Both the position numbers and the translations under genes were made by a program. From positions 1-37,706 of the forward strand of contig JAAXGT010000210.1 in the NCBI GenBank assembly GCA_012271205.1: a DNA stretch of 37,706 bases, read 5' to 3'. This document shows, in pieces, positions 10,038-19,416 of the stretch. Within the stretch, counting starts at the first letter, position 1. Each line of letters starts with the position of its first letter. This DNA is from Rhodothermales bacterium (GTDB taxonomy: Bacteria; Bacteroidota; Rhodothermia; Rhodothermales; Bin80). Below the pieces are notes generated by a model, which worked only from the letters and a program-made list of their open reading frames with translations, was not told the DNA's origin and did not search any database.

Positions 10038-10302
10038 CCCCGGGGCCTCGAGCCGGGTGCGATGACCGTGCAGTCCCTGCCCAGTTCCGGCCGCGACCGG
10101 TACACAGCCTAGCCGCAGGAAGAGGTGTCCTAGCCGCAGCGGGGCTCGCCAAAGGGTGCCCGTACAGCGGCTATGAATCCGCGCAGCTCTTTGGCATCGT
10201 GGGCGCAAAACGCCGCGTGATAACACGGCAAACACCGGTGTGCGTCGTAGACGCCGGCCACGATGGGTCCCGATGTACATCGAATCCAACGAAGTAACGG
10301 AT
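10038..10302 (-). pseudogene. IS110-family transposase, N-terminal remnant, frameshifted
   Basis: Minus-strand frames contain IRYFVGFDVHRD (IS110 DEDD N-terminal motif yyVGiDvHkd), then DAKELRGFIA, then YRSRPELGRDCTVIAPGSRPRG (cf. lyreLralGhdCtVIAPsliPr). The pieces are in different frames and no GDRVKTDRRDA-type continuation follows. Confidence 0.72.
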
Positions 10303-10339
10303 AGAAAAATCCGGTTGCATGGCTATTCAACTTTGGTGA

Positions 10340-10591
10340 ATGAGTGTCCGAGCCCAGGTACATACCCCCAGGCCCAGAATGCCATGCTATGATATCTGCT
10401 ATGCCCCCGGTCGGCACCGTGTGGAATGGAAACCCAAAAGACACGTCGGTGCTCTCTACTTTGTTCGCATGACCGCGGACGGCGCACTCGTCGGGAGCCG
10501 GCGCATGCTGCTGATGCGGCAGGCAGGTCCCGCCGGAGCCCTCTTCACATTTCCGGAACCCCCGCCGCCGTCGGGGTATATCAACACGTGA
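10340..10591 (+). CDS. Small hypothetical ORF overlapping the ATPase start (TGATG)
   Basis: 83-aa ORF whose TGA (10589-10591) overlaps the ATG at 10591. No recognised family; may be spurious. Confidence 0.25.
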   Translation: MSVRAQVHTPRPRMPCYDICYAPGRHRVEWKPKRHVGALYFVRMTADGALVGSRRMLLMRQAGPAGALFTFPEPPPPSGYINT

Positions 10592-11895
10592 TGGAAGACC
10601 ACACACGGGACAAGCGGCGACAGGTGGAATTGGAGTCCCCCGCGGAAAACCGGGTTCCGATCCAAGTTCGCACTCCCCACCTGCGTAACATTGAGGACCG
10701 TGGCTGGGCCATGTACTTCCATGGCCGCCGGGCGATTTTGGACGAGGTGGCGGATATCCGGGCGAAGGCCATGCGGAACGGCGACGGCACCATCTTTCTG
10801 ATCCAGGGCGCACCAGGGGCTGGCAAGACGGCACTGCTGTATCAGTGCATGGCGGAGGCCAAGGATAGGGGCTGGGAAGTGGGGAGGATCAAGAGCGACG
10901 CCTTGTACAGTCCTGCAGCCATGGCGGAAGCCTTGGGCAGAAAGTACATGACGCGCAGGGAGGTCGGTACTGGGGTGGATCTCAAGGTGGCTGCCGCAAG
11001 CAAGACGCAAGAGTACACCGGCACCACTTCCGTACACGCCCTGCTTAGTAAGGAGGCACCGGTGGAAGGGTTGCTTTTGGTATTGGACGAGGCGCAGCAC
11101 CTTGCCAAGTTCACTGGCGATCCAAATGAGCGCGTAGCGGGAGACACACTGCAGGCGATCCACAACGGCGAGCTCAAGCGTCCGGTTATCCTGTTGGCGG
11201 GTGGCCTGAGCACCTCGGGAGCCGCTTTTGAGCAGCTGGGAGTTTCCCGTTTTCGCGGCGGCTGCGTGGTCAACTTGGGCCGGCTTTCGGCTAAGAATGG
11301 GCGCGCGGTCATCCGCGACTGGCTGGTCTTGGAGGGAGGCGCCAAGGGCGACGTGACGCCGTGGGTTGATGTCATCGCTGCGGAGACGTACGGATGGCCG
11401 CAGCATATCGTGGCCTATACCGAGCCGGCCGCAGCAGTCATTCGTGAAAGCGGCGGGCAATTGGCCCCGGCGGCGTTGCAGGTGGTGGTGGAGGCTGGTC
11501 GCCGCCAGCGGAGAGATTATTACCTTAACCGGGTATCGCACCTTGTCAAAAAGGAGCGAGACGCCTTGGGTACACTCCTTCGGAGCCGCGGCCCGGAGGC
11601 CACGTTCGAAAAGGACGAGATTCAGACGGCGGTATGGCTGGGAGCTGTCGATGCAGAACAGTGTTTCAACCAGTTGCTGCACAAGGGCGTATTCACGATG
11701 ACGCACAATGGCACCTACTACGTTCCCATCCCGTCAATGCGCGACTGGTTGGTCCGGGAATATGAGCGCGGATTAGAGGATGGAAAGCAGCCCCTCGCGG
11801 CAACACCTCCGCATAACACAACTGGGGATCCTGCATCGCAGCACGGGCTGAGGATCTCCTACGACATACCGGCTAACAGGAGGACTTATGGGTGA
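10591..11895 (+). CDS. Orphan P-loop ATPase (AAA/ORC-like ATP-binding protein)
   Basis: ATG 10591. Walker A QGAPGAGKTALLYQC; Walker B-type GLLLVLDEAQHL; HNGELKRPVILLAGGLSTSGAAFEQLGVSRFRGGC (sensor-like); C-terminal winged-helix-like region ATFEKDEIQTAVWLGAVDAEQCFNQLLHKGVFTMTHNGTYYVPIPSMRDWLVREYERG. Confidence 0.85.
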   Translation: MEDHTRDKRRQVELESPAENRVPIQVRTPHLRNIEDRGWAMYFHGRRAILDEVADIRAKAMRNGDGTIFLIQGAPGAGKTALLYQCMAEAKDRGWEVGRIKSDALYSPAAMAEALGRKYMTRREVGTGVDLKVAAASKTQEYTGTTSVHALLSKEAPVEGLLLVLDEAQHLAKFTGDPNERVAGDTLQAIHNGELKRPVILLAGGLSTSGAAFEQLGVSRFRGGCVVNLGRLSAKNGRAVIRDWLVLEGGAKGDVTPWVDVIAAETYGWPQHIVAYTEPAAAVIRESGGQLAPAALQVVVEAGRRQRRDYYLNRVSHLVKKERDALGTLLRSRGPEATFEKDEIQTAVWLGAVDAEQCFNQLLHKGVFTMTHNGTYYVPIPSMRDWLVREYERGLEDGKQPLAATPPHNTTGDPASQHGLRISYDIPANRRTYG

Positions 11896-11931
11896 TGACA
11901 CCTAGCCTGAGTCCCCGAATGGGAAATCAGA

Positions 11932-12105
11932 CTAGGCGGTAGCAGTCCTGTTGCCTTCGACTTTTCGGAAAGCCTCGGCGACCCGAACCATAGCTTTTTC
12001 GGTGTGCAATAGCCGGCCGGTCCAATCCGCTACCGGCACTTTACCACCACCGGCACCCGTGATCATGCCCGACTCTTGGAAATAGGTATTCGGCTCAAGC
12101 TTCAT
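11932..12105 (-). CDS. 57-aa hypothetical protein
   Basis: Below the ORF-track length cutoff. Reads MKLEPNTYFQESGMITGAGGGKVPVADWTGRLLHTEKAMVRVAEAFRKVEGNRTATA*. Convergent with the ATPase gene; in-frame stop shortly upstream of the ATG. Confidence 0.4.
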   Translation of the reverse strand: MKLEPNTYFQESGMITGAGGGKVPVADWTGRLLHTEKAMVRVAEAFRKVEGNRTATA

Positions 12106-12257
12106 ACCACGGGACTCCCACCTGCTATGTCATGCCAGTTAGCCTGGCGCACCAAGAACGGATTTGCAGCCCAATTAGGACTGGACTCGGCAGTTCTCAA
12201 CCGCAACCCGTGCAAGAGCTGCGACGTATCTTGATAAAACCAACTGTCGAGGCATTC

Positions 12258-12620
12258 ATGATCGATAAGGAGCGAGTCAGGCAACGGATCAACCAGCTCA
12301 AGGACAGAAGTAACGAGATCATCGACGAAGGAAGAGAAGTCGCAGATGAGATGAAGGTTAGAGGGGAGCAGCTCGTCGACCGCGTCCGCGAAATCATTGA
12401 CGAGGGCAAAGCCCGCCGTATCATCATCCGTAAGGATGACCGCACTCTTGCTGAGTTTCCACTGCTGGTCGGCGCTGGCGGCACGGTAGCTGCGGTCTGG
12501 TTTATGCCTACACTCGCCGCTGTAGGTGCCATTGCCGCACTTGTTACCGAGGTGACCGTCGTAATTGAGCGCGAAGAATCCGGCCCATCCAACGATATCC
12601 AGATCCGTGACGAGAAATAG
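12258..12620 (+). CDS. DUF4342-family protein
   Basis: MIDKERVRQRINQLKDRSNEIIDEG...ARRIIIRKDDRTLAEFPLLVGAGGTVAAVWFMPTLAAVGAIAALVTEVTVVIE resembles DUF4342 (RRiiirkdgrtllEiPl..aaiGAiaALvtevtvvvE). Confidence 0.75.
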   Translation: MIDKERVRQRINQLKDRSNEIIDEGREVADEMKVRGEQLVDRVREIIDEGKARRIIIRKDDRTLAEFPLLVGAGGTVAAVWFMPTLAAVGAIAALVTEVTVVIEREESGPSNDIQIRDEK

Positions 12621-13599
12621 GTCTGGACAGACCGATTGCGCGCTGCCAGTAGCGTATGACGATGTTGTAGCAGCAAGCTCGGGGCTAAGCGGCCATGTGC
12701 TTTGCACTCCCGTTATGACTTCACGTACGCTCAATGCACGTGCTAATGCCCACGTATTTCTGAAGTGCGAAAACTTCCAGCGGACCGGTTCCTTCAAGTT
12801 TCGCGGCGCCTTTAACGCACTGCGCCAAGTGCCCGTAGACGTGGCGGGTGTAATGAGCTATTCGTCTGGCAACCACGCACAGGCATTGGCGCGTGCCGGG
12901 CAAATACTGGGGATTCCGGTGGCCGTCGTCATGCCCCACGATGCACCTGGTTGCAAGCAGGTGGCTGTGAGAGCCTACGAGGCTACTATTTTTCCATACG
13001 ATCCCGATGAGCAAGTAAGAGAAGAACTGGCACGGCAACTAGCCGAGGAATGCAATTGGCCCATTATCCCACCTTATGATCATGCTCATATCATTGCCGG
13101 ACAAGGCACATGTGCTCATGAGTTCATCCAAACCAATAGTTCAATAACCGAATTGCTCATTCCGGTCGGAGGAGGCGGACTCCTGTCTGGATCCGCAATT
13201 GTCGCCAAAGCATTGTTGCCTGCCATTAATGTCGTCGGTGTCGAACCAGAGCAGGCCGATGATGCAGCACGCAGTTTTCGCCTTGGAAAGATTCAAACAG
13301 TCCGCAATCCCGATACCATTGCCGACGGTGCACGCACCCCCTATCTGGGCCAGCTGACCTTCCCCATTATTCGAGCCTTGGTCGACGATATTGTGACGGT
13401 TTCCGAAGATGCCATCAAGCTAGCCATGCGCTTCTTATGGGAGCGGATGAAACTTATTGTTGAACCCACAGGTGCGCTTGGGATCGCGGCAGTGCTCAGC
13501 GGAGCCTACTCAGCACCGGGCAAGCGAATCGGTGTAATCATAAGTGGTGGAAACGTCAACTTGGATGAGGCCGTGTGCATAATGGAGTCTCGGCTCTAG
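12565..13599 (+). CDS. PLP-dependent threonine/serine dehydratase (threo-3-hydroxyaspartate ammonia-lyase / serine racemase-like)
   Basis: FLKCENFQRTGSFKFRGAFNAL (PLP lysine), SSGNHAQALA, PVGGGGLLSG, VEPTGALGIAAVLSG, SGGNVN. Start uncertain; GTG 12607 is an alternative. Confidence 0.88.
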   Translation: MSAKNPAHPTISRSVTRNRSGQTDCALPVAYDDVVAASSGLSGHVLCTPVMTSRTLNARANAHVFLKCENFQRTGSFKFRGAFNALRQVPVDVAGVMSYSSGNHAQALARAGQILGIPVAVVMPHDAPGCKQVAVRAYEATIFPYDPDEQVREELARQLAEECNWPIIPPYDHAHIIAGQGTCAHEFIQTNSSITELLIPVGGGGLLSGSAIVAKALLPAINVVGVEPEQADDAARSFRLGKIQTVRNPDTIADGARTPYLGQLTFPIIRALVDDIVTVSEDAIKLAMRFLWERMKLIVEPTGALGIAAVLSGAYSAPGKRIGVIISGGNVNLDEAVCIMESRL

Positions 13600-13653
13600 T
13601 GTTGTGTCTCGGAAGATTTAAAGATTATGAACATATATATCCGGGACATGATA

Positions 13654-14454
13654 CTAGCCAAGGTGTTCCGTCCAGCGCCACGTGCCTAGTACGCCGAGGC
13701 AGCCGTGCGCCGTAAGGTCAAACTGGATGGGCGTAATAGATACATACCCCTCCCCTATCGCATTTACATCTGTATCCAGGCCCTCATCCATATTCACAAA
13801 CATGCCCTTGTACAAGTAATAAGTGCCATTTTCCGGATCAGTCTTTTCAACAAAGCACTCCTCCCAACGCGAGTGTGCGAGACGAGTAACGACTACGCCG
13901 CGAATATTCTCATATGGGATGGCCGGTATGTTCACGTTTAGTACGATACCTCGCGGCAAACGGCTACGCAGGACCTTCAGCGTAATCGCCTTGGCATACT
14001 TGGCCGCCGGCTCAAAATCGGCCACTTCCTTGGTACACAGCGAAAACGCAATCGAATCCACGCCACGTATTGACGACTCCGTAGCCGCGCTCACTGTGCC
14101 GGAATAAATGACATTGATCGCAGTATTGGCTCCCATATTTATGCCGCTGACTACAATGTCCGGCTCCCGTGGCAATAAGGTGTTGAGTGCCAGCTTCACA
14201 CAATCCGCCGGGGTTCCCGTGATACCCAGCGCCCGTACATGACCAACATCGTCACTGACGTGATATGATTGCACCAGCACGCGATCGTGAAGTGTGATGG
14301 CATGCCCGATCGCACTCTGCTGTTCCATGGGCGCAACCACGACTACATCTCCCAAATCATCCATAGCCCGCGTTAGTGCAAGGATGCCGGGCGCCGAAAT
14401 CCCATCATCATTGACTACAAGAATCAGGGGGCGTTTTCTCACAAATCTGTTCAT
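13654..14454 (-). CDS. surE: 5'/3'-nucleotidase SurE
   Basis: PLILVVNDDGISAPGILALTRAMDDLGDVVVVAPMEQQSAIGHAIT and VSGINMGANTAINVIYSGTVSAATE are the SurE active-site signatures. Confidence 0.95.
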   Translation of the reverse strand: MNRFVRKRPLILVVNDDGISAPGILALTRAMDDLGDVVVVAPMEQQSAIGHAITLHDRVLVQSYHVSDDVGHVRALGITGTPADCVKLALNTLLPREPDIVVSGINMGANTAINVIYSGTVSAATESSIRGVDSIAFSLCTKEVADFEPAAKYAKAITLKVLRSRLPRGIVLNVNIPAIPYENIRGVVVTRLAHSRWEECFVEKTDPENGTYYLYKGMFVNMDEGLDTDVNAIGEGYVSITPIQFDLTAHGCLGVLGTWRWTEHLG

Positions 14455-14480
14455 GACTGTTGGGAATCAATCCCGCTTGG

Positions 14481-15320
14481 TCAATAGCTCTCCTCGGGCC
14501 CCGGGAAACGGCCTTCTCGAACGTCGGATACGTACTTTTTCACGGCTCGGGCAATCGTTTCTGAGAGTTCTGCATAATGCCGGACAAATCGGGGGTTAAA
14601 CTCGGTTGTGAACCCCAGTGCATCATGCGTGACCAGTACCTGTCCGTCACAGCCACTTCCTGCACCTATGCCTATGACCGGAATCTTGATAGCAGCGGAC
14701 ACCGACGAAGCCAAGCTGGCCGGGATTTTTTCGAGCACCACAGCAAAACAGCCGGCTGCTTCCAACAACTCCGCATCGCGACGCAGTTCAGTGGCTTCCT
14801 CCTCCGACCGCGCTCGTACCACATAAGTGCCAAACCGGTATATACTTTGCGGTGTCAGTCCCAGATGACCCATAACTGGAATACCCGCTTCCAGTATGCG
14901 CTCTATGGCTGGGATAACCGCGGCACCGCCTTCCAGCTTGACCGCGTGTGCACCGGTTTCCTTCATAACACGGACTGCTGAAAGCAAGGCCTCCTTACTG
15001 TTTCCCTGATAGGTGCCAAAGGGTAAATCCACGACAATGAGCGCGCGTGTCACTCCACGAACCACGCACTGGGCATGATAGATCATTTGCTCCAGTGTGA
15101 TTGGCAATGTAGTCTCATGACCAGCCATCACATTCGATGCTGAGTCACCTACCAACAACACGTCGACGTCGGCGCCGTCCAGAATGCGTGCCATTGTATA
15201 GTCGTACGCCGTGAGCATGGCAATCGGCGTACCCGAGGCCTTCATGCGCCTCAGTGTCTGAGTTGTAACGCGCTTTGCGCCAGTCATCGAATCAGGACAA
15301 TGCCGGATGAGCCCCGTCAA
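14481..15320 (-). CDS. panB: 3-methyl-2-oxobutanoate hydroxymethyltransferase
   Basis: [104 protein letters not shown]. The first or second Met may be the start. Confidence 0.95.
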   Translation of the reverse strand: MTGLIRHCPDSMTGAKRVTTQTLRRMKASGTPIAMLTAYDYTMARILDGADVDVLLVGDSASNVMAGHETTLPITLEQMIYHAQCVVRGVTRALIVVDLPFGTYQGNSKEALLSAVRVMKETGAHAVKLEGGAAVIPAIERILEAGIPVMGHLGLTPQSIYRFGTYVVRARSEEEATELRRDAELLEAAGCFAVVLEKIPASLASSVSAAIKIPVIGIGAGSGCDGQVLVTHDALGFTTEFNPRFVRHYAELSETIARAVKKYVSDVREGRFPGPEESY

Positions 15321-15357
15321 GCGGAGCGAATAAAACGGGCTTGTCCCAGACTTGGTT

Positions 15358-15933
15358 TTAGGTATCTTGTGCGGCGGCGTTCACATCTATGCCGAGCTCG
15401 ACAGCAACTTCCAGTGTGATGTCGATAATTCGCTCTTCATTCGCGTACAAGATTATCGGTTGTGCCGGACCCGCCTGAATGCGCAGCACCAGATCGAGAT
15501 TCTTCTCTTCAGCAATTTTCTTGATGGCTTCGTCCACACGCGCAAAGATGGGACTCAACAGATCCGCTTCCCGTCGCGCCAACTCCTGCTCGGTCTGCTG
15601 CATCTTGTCTTGGATTTCCTGCTGCGCTGCGGCCAGCTCAGCTTCGCGTTCCTGTTGACGTTCCGCCGAAAGCAAGGACTGCTGTTTTTGATACCGTTCA
15701 AGCTTGCCGTTGAAATCGTCATACATGGACTGAATCACAGCCTGGCTGCTCTGTAGTTCGGCCTGGAGGTCCTCCTGCACTTGGCGATACTCCGGCATGT
15801 TCGAAATCAAGATTTCGTGGTCGGTGTACCCGATGCGCAGCGCAGGCACCTGCTGCGCGAATGTGGTTGCTGTAAAGCATAAAAGCAGGCCTGCCACAAG
15901 GCAGCCTGCCCGGGTTAGGGAAATACGTGGCAT
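15358..15933 (-). CDS. OmpH/Skp-family periplasmic chaperone
   Basis: Signal peptide ...[42 protein letters not shown]..., long coiled coil, [12 protein letters not shown]-terminal motif; adjacent to bamA. Confidence 0.88.
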   Translation of the reverse strand: MPRISLTRAGCLVAGLLLCFTATTFAQQVPALRIGYTDHEILISNMPEYRQVQEDLQAELQSSQAVIQSMYDDFNGKLERYQKQQSLLSAERQQEREAELAAAQQEIQDKMQQTEQELARREADLLSPIFARVDEAIKKIAEEKNLDLVLRIQAGPAQPIILYANEERIIDITLEVAVELGIDVNAAAQDT

Positions 15934-15962
15934 TGAAGTGGTTTTTCGTATGTAGAAAAGTA

Positions 15963-16508
15963 CTATCGGGTTCTGATAGCGCGCTGAGTGTCAATTCCCA
16001 ATTCCTCCAGCACGAGATCGGTTATGTCGAGCCTTGCATTGGCAAAAAGTAACTCAAGATCACCGCCACGGTCAAAGACGTAGTCATAGTCTTCGGCTTC
16101 TGCTATTACCTCGATCGCCTCCAAGACCTTTTCCTGGATTGGTCGCAAGATCTGCTCCTGCTGCCTGAACAACTCGCCGTCCGGGCCAAAATACTGAAGG
16201 CGGAGCCGCTCTAGTTCCTCTTCGGCCTCAATGATTTCATGCTGCTTCCGCTGACGTTCATCGCTCGTGTACAGAAGTTCACGTGCCGTGTACTCATTAA
16301 AAAGATCATCCAAATGGCTTTGGCGTTCCTCTAAGTCCCTTTCCCATTCCTCCGCCATGCGATTGATATTCTGCTGTGCGGTGGAGAATTCGGGATAATT
16401 ATTGTAAATGATTTCCGAATCCACATAGGCAATTTTATGTTGGGCCAATACTGGTTGGGTCCCCACCACCCATACACCGCAGAATGCAGAGATCAACGTC
16501 CTTTTCAT
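15963..16508 (-). CDS. OmpH/Skp-family periplasmic chaperone (second copy)
   Basis: ATG 16508 gives MKRTLISAFCGVWVVGTQPVLAQHKIAYVDSEIIYNNYPEFSTAQQNINR; coiled coil; YDYVFDRGGDLELLFANARLDITDLVLEELGI. Confidence 0.88.
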   Translation of the reverse strand: MKRTLISAFCGVWVVGTQPVLAQHKIAYVDSEIIYNNYPEFSTAQQNINRMAEEWERDLEERQSHLDDLFNEYTARELLYTSDERQRKQHEIIEAEEELERLRLQYFGPDGELFRQQEQILRPIQEKVLEAIEVIAEAEDYDYVFDRGGDLELLFANARLDITDLVLEELGIDTQRAIRTR

Positions 16509-16515
16509 TTGTGCA

Positions 16516-19038
16516 TCACTGATTAAATCCCTGTCCGAGCGTGAACTGGAAATACCACTTGTTCGAGCCATCATGTTTCGACTCCTGACCGGATATGGGC
16601 GTAAACCGGTCAAAGTTGTATCCATATGCAATTTCCAACATGCCAAGAATTGGCAAGAATAGTCGCACACCCAAGCCAGCCGAGCGGTATAACTGCTTCG
16701 GATTATAGGAGCTAAACCGATCCCACGTATTGGCTGCGTCCATAAAGAGATAGGGCGCCGCGGTCAGCTGCTGTGTCTGCACAGCCAGCACGCGAAGCTC
16801 AGACGTATATTTGTTGAGCACTCGGCCTCCAACGGCTTCTTTGTCGTGTCTGGGTCCCAGAACACGGGCCGGATAGCCACGCATGTACACGATATCCTTG
16901 CCAAAATTATTACGGTAACCTTGCACATCAAAGGGCGATCCGCCCACAATGTAGCGCTCAAACAGCACGTCCTCCCCGGTCAGAGATCCGATATATCCAA
17001 AATCTCCCGTAAACCCAATCGTGAGCTTGCGAGCCAGCGGCACATTCCAACCTGTACTAAAGTGCCACTTATGGTACTGGATGAAATTACTGAATGGTAA
17101 TGCAATCTCAGTCGAAAGCAGGAATGTTGATCCAGCCGTCGGAAAAACCGGATGGTCAACCGAACTGCGTGACAGGGCTTGGCGAATGGTTACCTGCCGA
17201 CTTTGCCCGCTAGGCAAGGCGTACGTAAAGTTCTTGTTGAAATACGACTGAAATCCCAGTGATGTCGACGTGCTGAACTTGTCGTCGGGCCAGCTAAGAC
17301 GCTTTTCATAAAAGACGCGGGCCGATGAGTTAATGAACTGCGTGTCGTCATTCGTATTAAAGTCAGTCCCGTAGTAGCCGTACCCAAAGAAGCCGTAGCC
17401 CTGAAAGCGGGAATGCGACAGTGAAATGCCAACTGGAGTGGGACGACCACGAAACCAGGGTTCCGTAAAGCCCAAGGAATAGCTCTGATATGTCTGGCCG
17501 CTGGTTTGCAGGCTGATCGAAAGTTGCTGGCCGTCACCGGACGGAAGTGGCCGCCAGGCACTCCCCTTGAAGATGTCCTGCGCAGAAAAGTTGTTGAACG
17601 CAAACCGCAGCATCAGAATGAGTCCGAATCGACCGTAGGTGCCACTCAACTCCAACTGGTCACTGCCAACTTCCTCCAGATTGTACGTAAGGTTGACTTC
17701 CTTCTGTTCATTGTCAAGATCGATCGACGGCCCTGCGCCAAGTTTCTCCTGATCGAAGTAATTCAGTTGGGACAGGCGGCGGATCGTCTCCTGAATCGTT
17801 CCCCGGCTGAAGGTCTGTCCCGGAATTGTATAGAGTTCACGCCGGACCACGTGCTCCTTGGTTTTTTGGTTGCCTGCGATGTTTACCTCACCTATTCGGA
17901 AGATGTCACCCTCATAGAGGTCATAGGACAGATCCAGCGAGTCACCCTCCACGACCTTGAATTCGGGTTGGACTCTGAAGAGCATGTACCCCTGGTTCAT
18001 GTAAAGGCTGGACACGTCGCTATTCTGGCGATTGCTGTACAGATTCTGTTCGAGACGTTCCGCGTTATAAGTTTCGCCAGGCTCGATGCCCAATGCTGAC
18101 GAAAGTGCTCGATCGGTGTAGACGGTATTGCCCTCCCAGTTGATGTTGCGAATATAGTATTGCGGCCCCTCCTGCAGGTCCAGTTCGACAATCAATCCAG
18201 CTTTTTCGCTTGTGGTGTCTAACCAGACTGAATCACGTACCACACGGGCATCATAGTATCCTTTGTTGTTAAAGTGCTGGACAACGTTGACCTTATCCTC
18301 TTCGTACAACATGCGGTCAAACTTGCCCCGCCGCCAAAACATCCATGTGCCCTTTGCCTTTGTCTTTTTCAGCTTGCGCTGCACCGTTGATGTCTTGATG
18401 TTTTCATTGCCGGTAATGCGAACCTCCTTAATGCGCACTTTCCGGCCGATATCGATGATGAATTCAACATCAACGGTATTGTCCTCCCCGGACACCCGTT
18501 TAAAATCCACTTCGGTCAACAAGTAGCCCTTTTCGGCAAAGTAGCTCTTGATAGCCTGCACTGATCGAGCCAGATCCGAGGGCCGTACCCGGCCGGGTTT
18601 GATCAGGGGAACTTCATCTTCGAGCTCGCGCCGGTGCTTTTTCTTGACACCGGTAAAGATGATGTTGGCCAATCGTGGCTCTTCCTTGACGCGAATCAAG
18701 AGAAAGACTCCAGAACCTGCTCGCCGCTCCTCCAGAATCTTGACATCTGAAAAGACCTGTAGCCTGTAAATACTGTGAATGGCTTCGGCTATGGCCTGAT
18801 CGCCTGGAAGCGTAATCATTTGCCCTACAGCCAATCCGCTGCTGCGCAGAACAAAATTAGTCATGCTTTCCGACTCGACACCCTCAACAGATATGCCGAG
18901 GATTTCGAACTCGGTTGGCATTATGGTCGTCCCGGATCGCGTAGTACCCGAGAGCGCAGTACCCGACACTTGCGCCCTTGAGGCAAAGGGTGGGAAAAGG
19001 AGCACAATAGCGAAAAAGAGCTGGAAAAGGCGCGACAT
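16516..19038 (-). CDS. bamA: Outer membrane protein assembly factor BamA (POTRA + Omp85 barrel)
   Basis: Signal peptide MSRLFQLFFAIVLLFPPFASRAQ (start 19038), serial POTRA repeats (VKEEPRLANIIFTGVKKK..., IKEVRITGNENIKTSTVQRKL, IGEVNIAGNQKTKEHVVRREL), barrel GFTEPWFRGRPTPVGISL and VRLFLPILGMLEIAYGYNFD. Confidence 0.95.
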   Translation of the reverse strand: MSRLFQLFFAIVLLFPPFASRAQVSGTALSGTTRSGTTIMPTEFEILGISVEGVESESMTNFVLRSSGLAVGQMITLPGDQAIAEAIHSIYRLQVFSDVKILEERRAGSGVFLLIRVKEEPRLANIIFTGVKKKHRRELEDEVPLIKPGRVRPSDLARSVQAIKSYFAEKGYLLTEVDFKRVSGEDNTVDVEFIIDIGRKVRIKEVRITGNENIKTSTVQRKLKKTKAKGTWMFWRRGKFDRMLYEEDKVNVVQHFNNKGYYDARVVRDSVWLDTTSEKAGLIVELDLQEGPQYYIRNINWEGNTVYTDRALSSALGIEPGETYNAERLEQNLYSNRQNSDVSSLYMNQGYMLFRVQPEFKVVEGDSLDLSYDLYEGDIFRIGEVNIAGNQKTKEHVVRRELYTIPGQTFSRGTIQETIRRLSQLNYFDQEKLGAGPSIDLDNEQKEVNLTYNLEEVGSDQLELSGTYGRFGLILMLRFAFNNFSAQDIFKGSAWRPLPSGDGQQLSISLQTSGQTYQSYSLGFTEPWFRGRPTPVGISLSHSRFQGYGFFGYGYYGTDFNTNDDTQFINSSARVFYEKRLSWPDDKFSTSTSLGFQSYFNKNFTYALPSGQSRQVTIRQALSRSSVDHPVFPTAGSTFLLSTEIALPFSNFIQYHKWHFSTGWNVPLARKLTIGFTGDFGYIGSLTGEDVLFERYIVGGSPFDVQGYRNNFGKDIVYMRGYPARVLGPRHDKEAVGGRVLNKYTSELRVLAVQTQQLTAAPYLFMDAANTWDRFSSYNPKQLYRSAGLGVRLFLPILGMLEIAYGYNFDRFTPISGQESKHDGSNKWYFQFTLGQGFNQ

Positions 19039-19416
19039 TGGGGAGCGTGCTTGGACCTGGAGGAATCTGGCCAGAGCAAAAGGATCCAACCAGCGCGTAA
19101 TGCCCGATGTTTCTGCACTCGGGTGCTGCGCAATAACGCCAACCGCGGAAGCATTATTGCACTGACATAGCGTAAACAGGATACGCTCCCCGGATCATAC
19201 CTCTGCCAAGCGCCGGCCTGACAGAGTCAGCATAAAGTAGACGCTAAATACCTTGGCTCGTCAAACACGCCGAATCAACCGGCCATTCCTTCCAGGTACC
19301 TCGGGGCGAGTGTGCTTTTTCTTGCCAATGGTGTGGAAAAGAGACCGCTGATCTTACTGCGGGCGAAGTATTCAAACTGTTTGCAACGCAATGAATTCAA
19401 AAACGTCCGTTACCAG

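Noticed and set aside
10130-10834. 234-aa minus-strand ORF
   Set aside because: Part of it is one frame of the decayed IS110 relic and the rest is antisense to the ATPase 5' region; not an intact gene.
10456-11706. 416-aa minus-strand ORF opposite the ATPase
   Set aside because: Antisense shadow of a clear P-loop ATPase; composition (Arg/His/Pro/Ser-rich) and no recognisable motif.
12102-12797. 231-aa minus-strand ORF
   Set aside because: Antisense to the DUF4342 and dehydratase genes, both of which have recognisable protein motifs.
17506-18099. 197-aa plus-strand ORF
   Set aside because: Antisense shadow of bamA.
19140-19416. Intergenic gap upstream of bamA as a possible tRNA/ncRNA site
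   Set aside because: No cloverleaf or terminator-bounded structure recognised by eye; no RNA gene is supported anywhere in the window.
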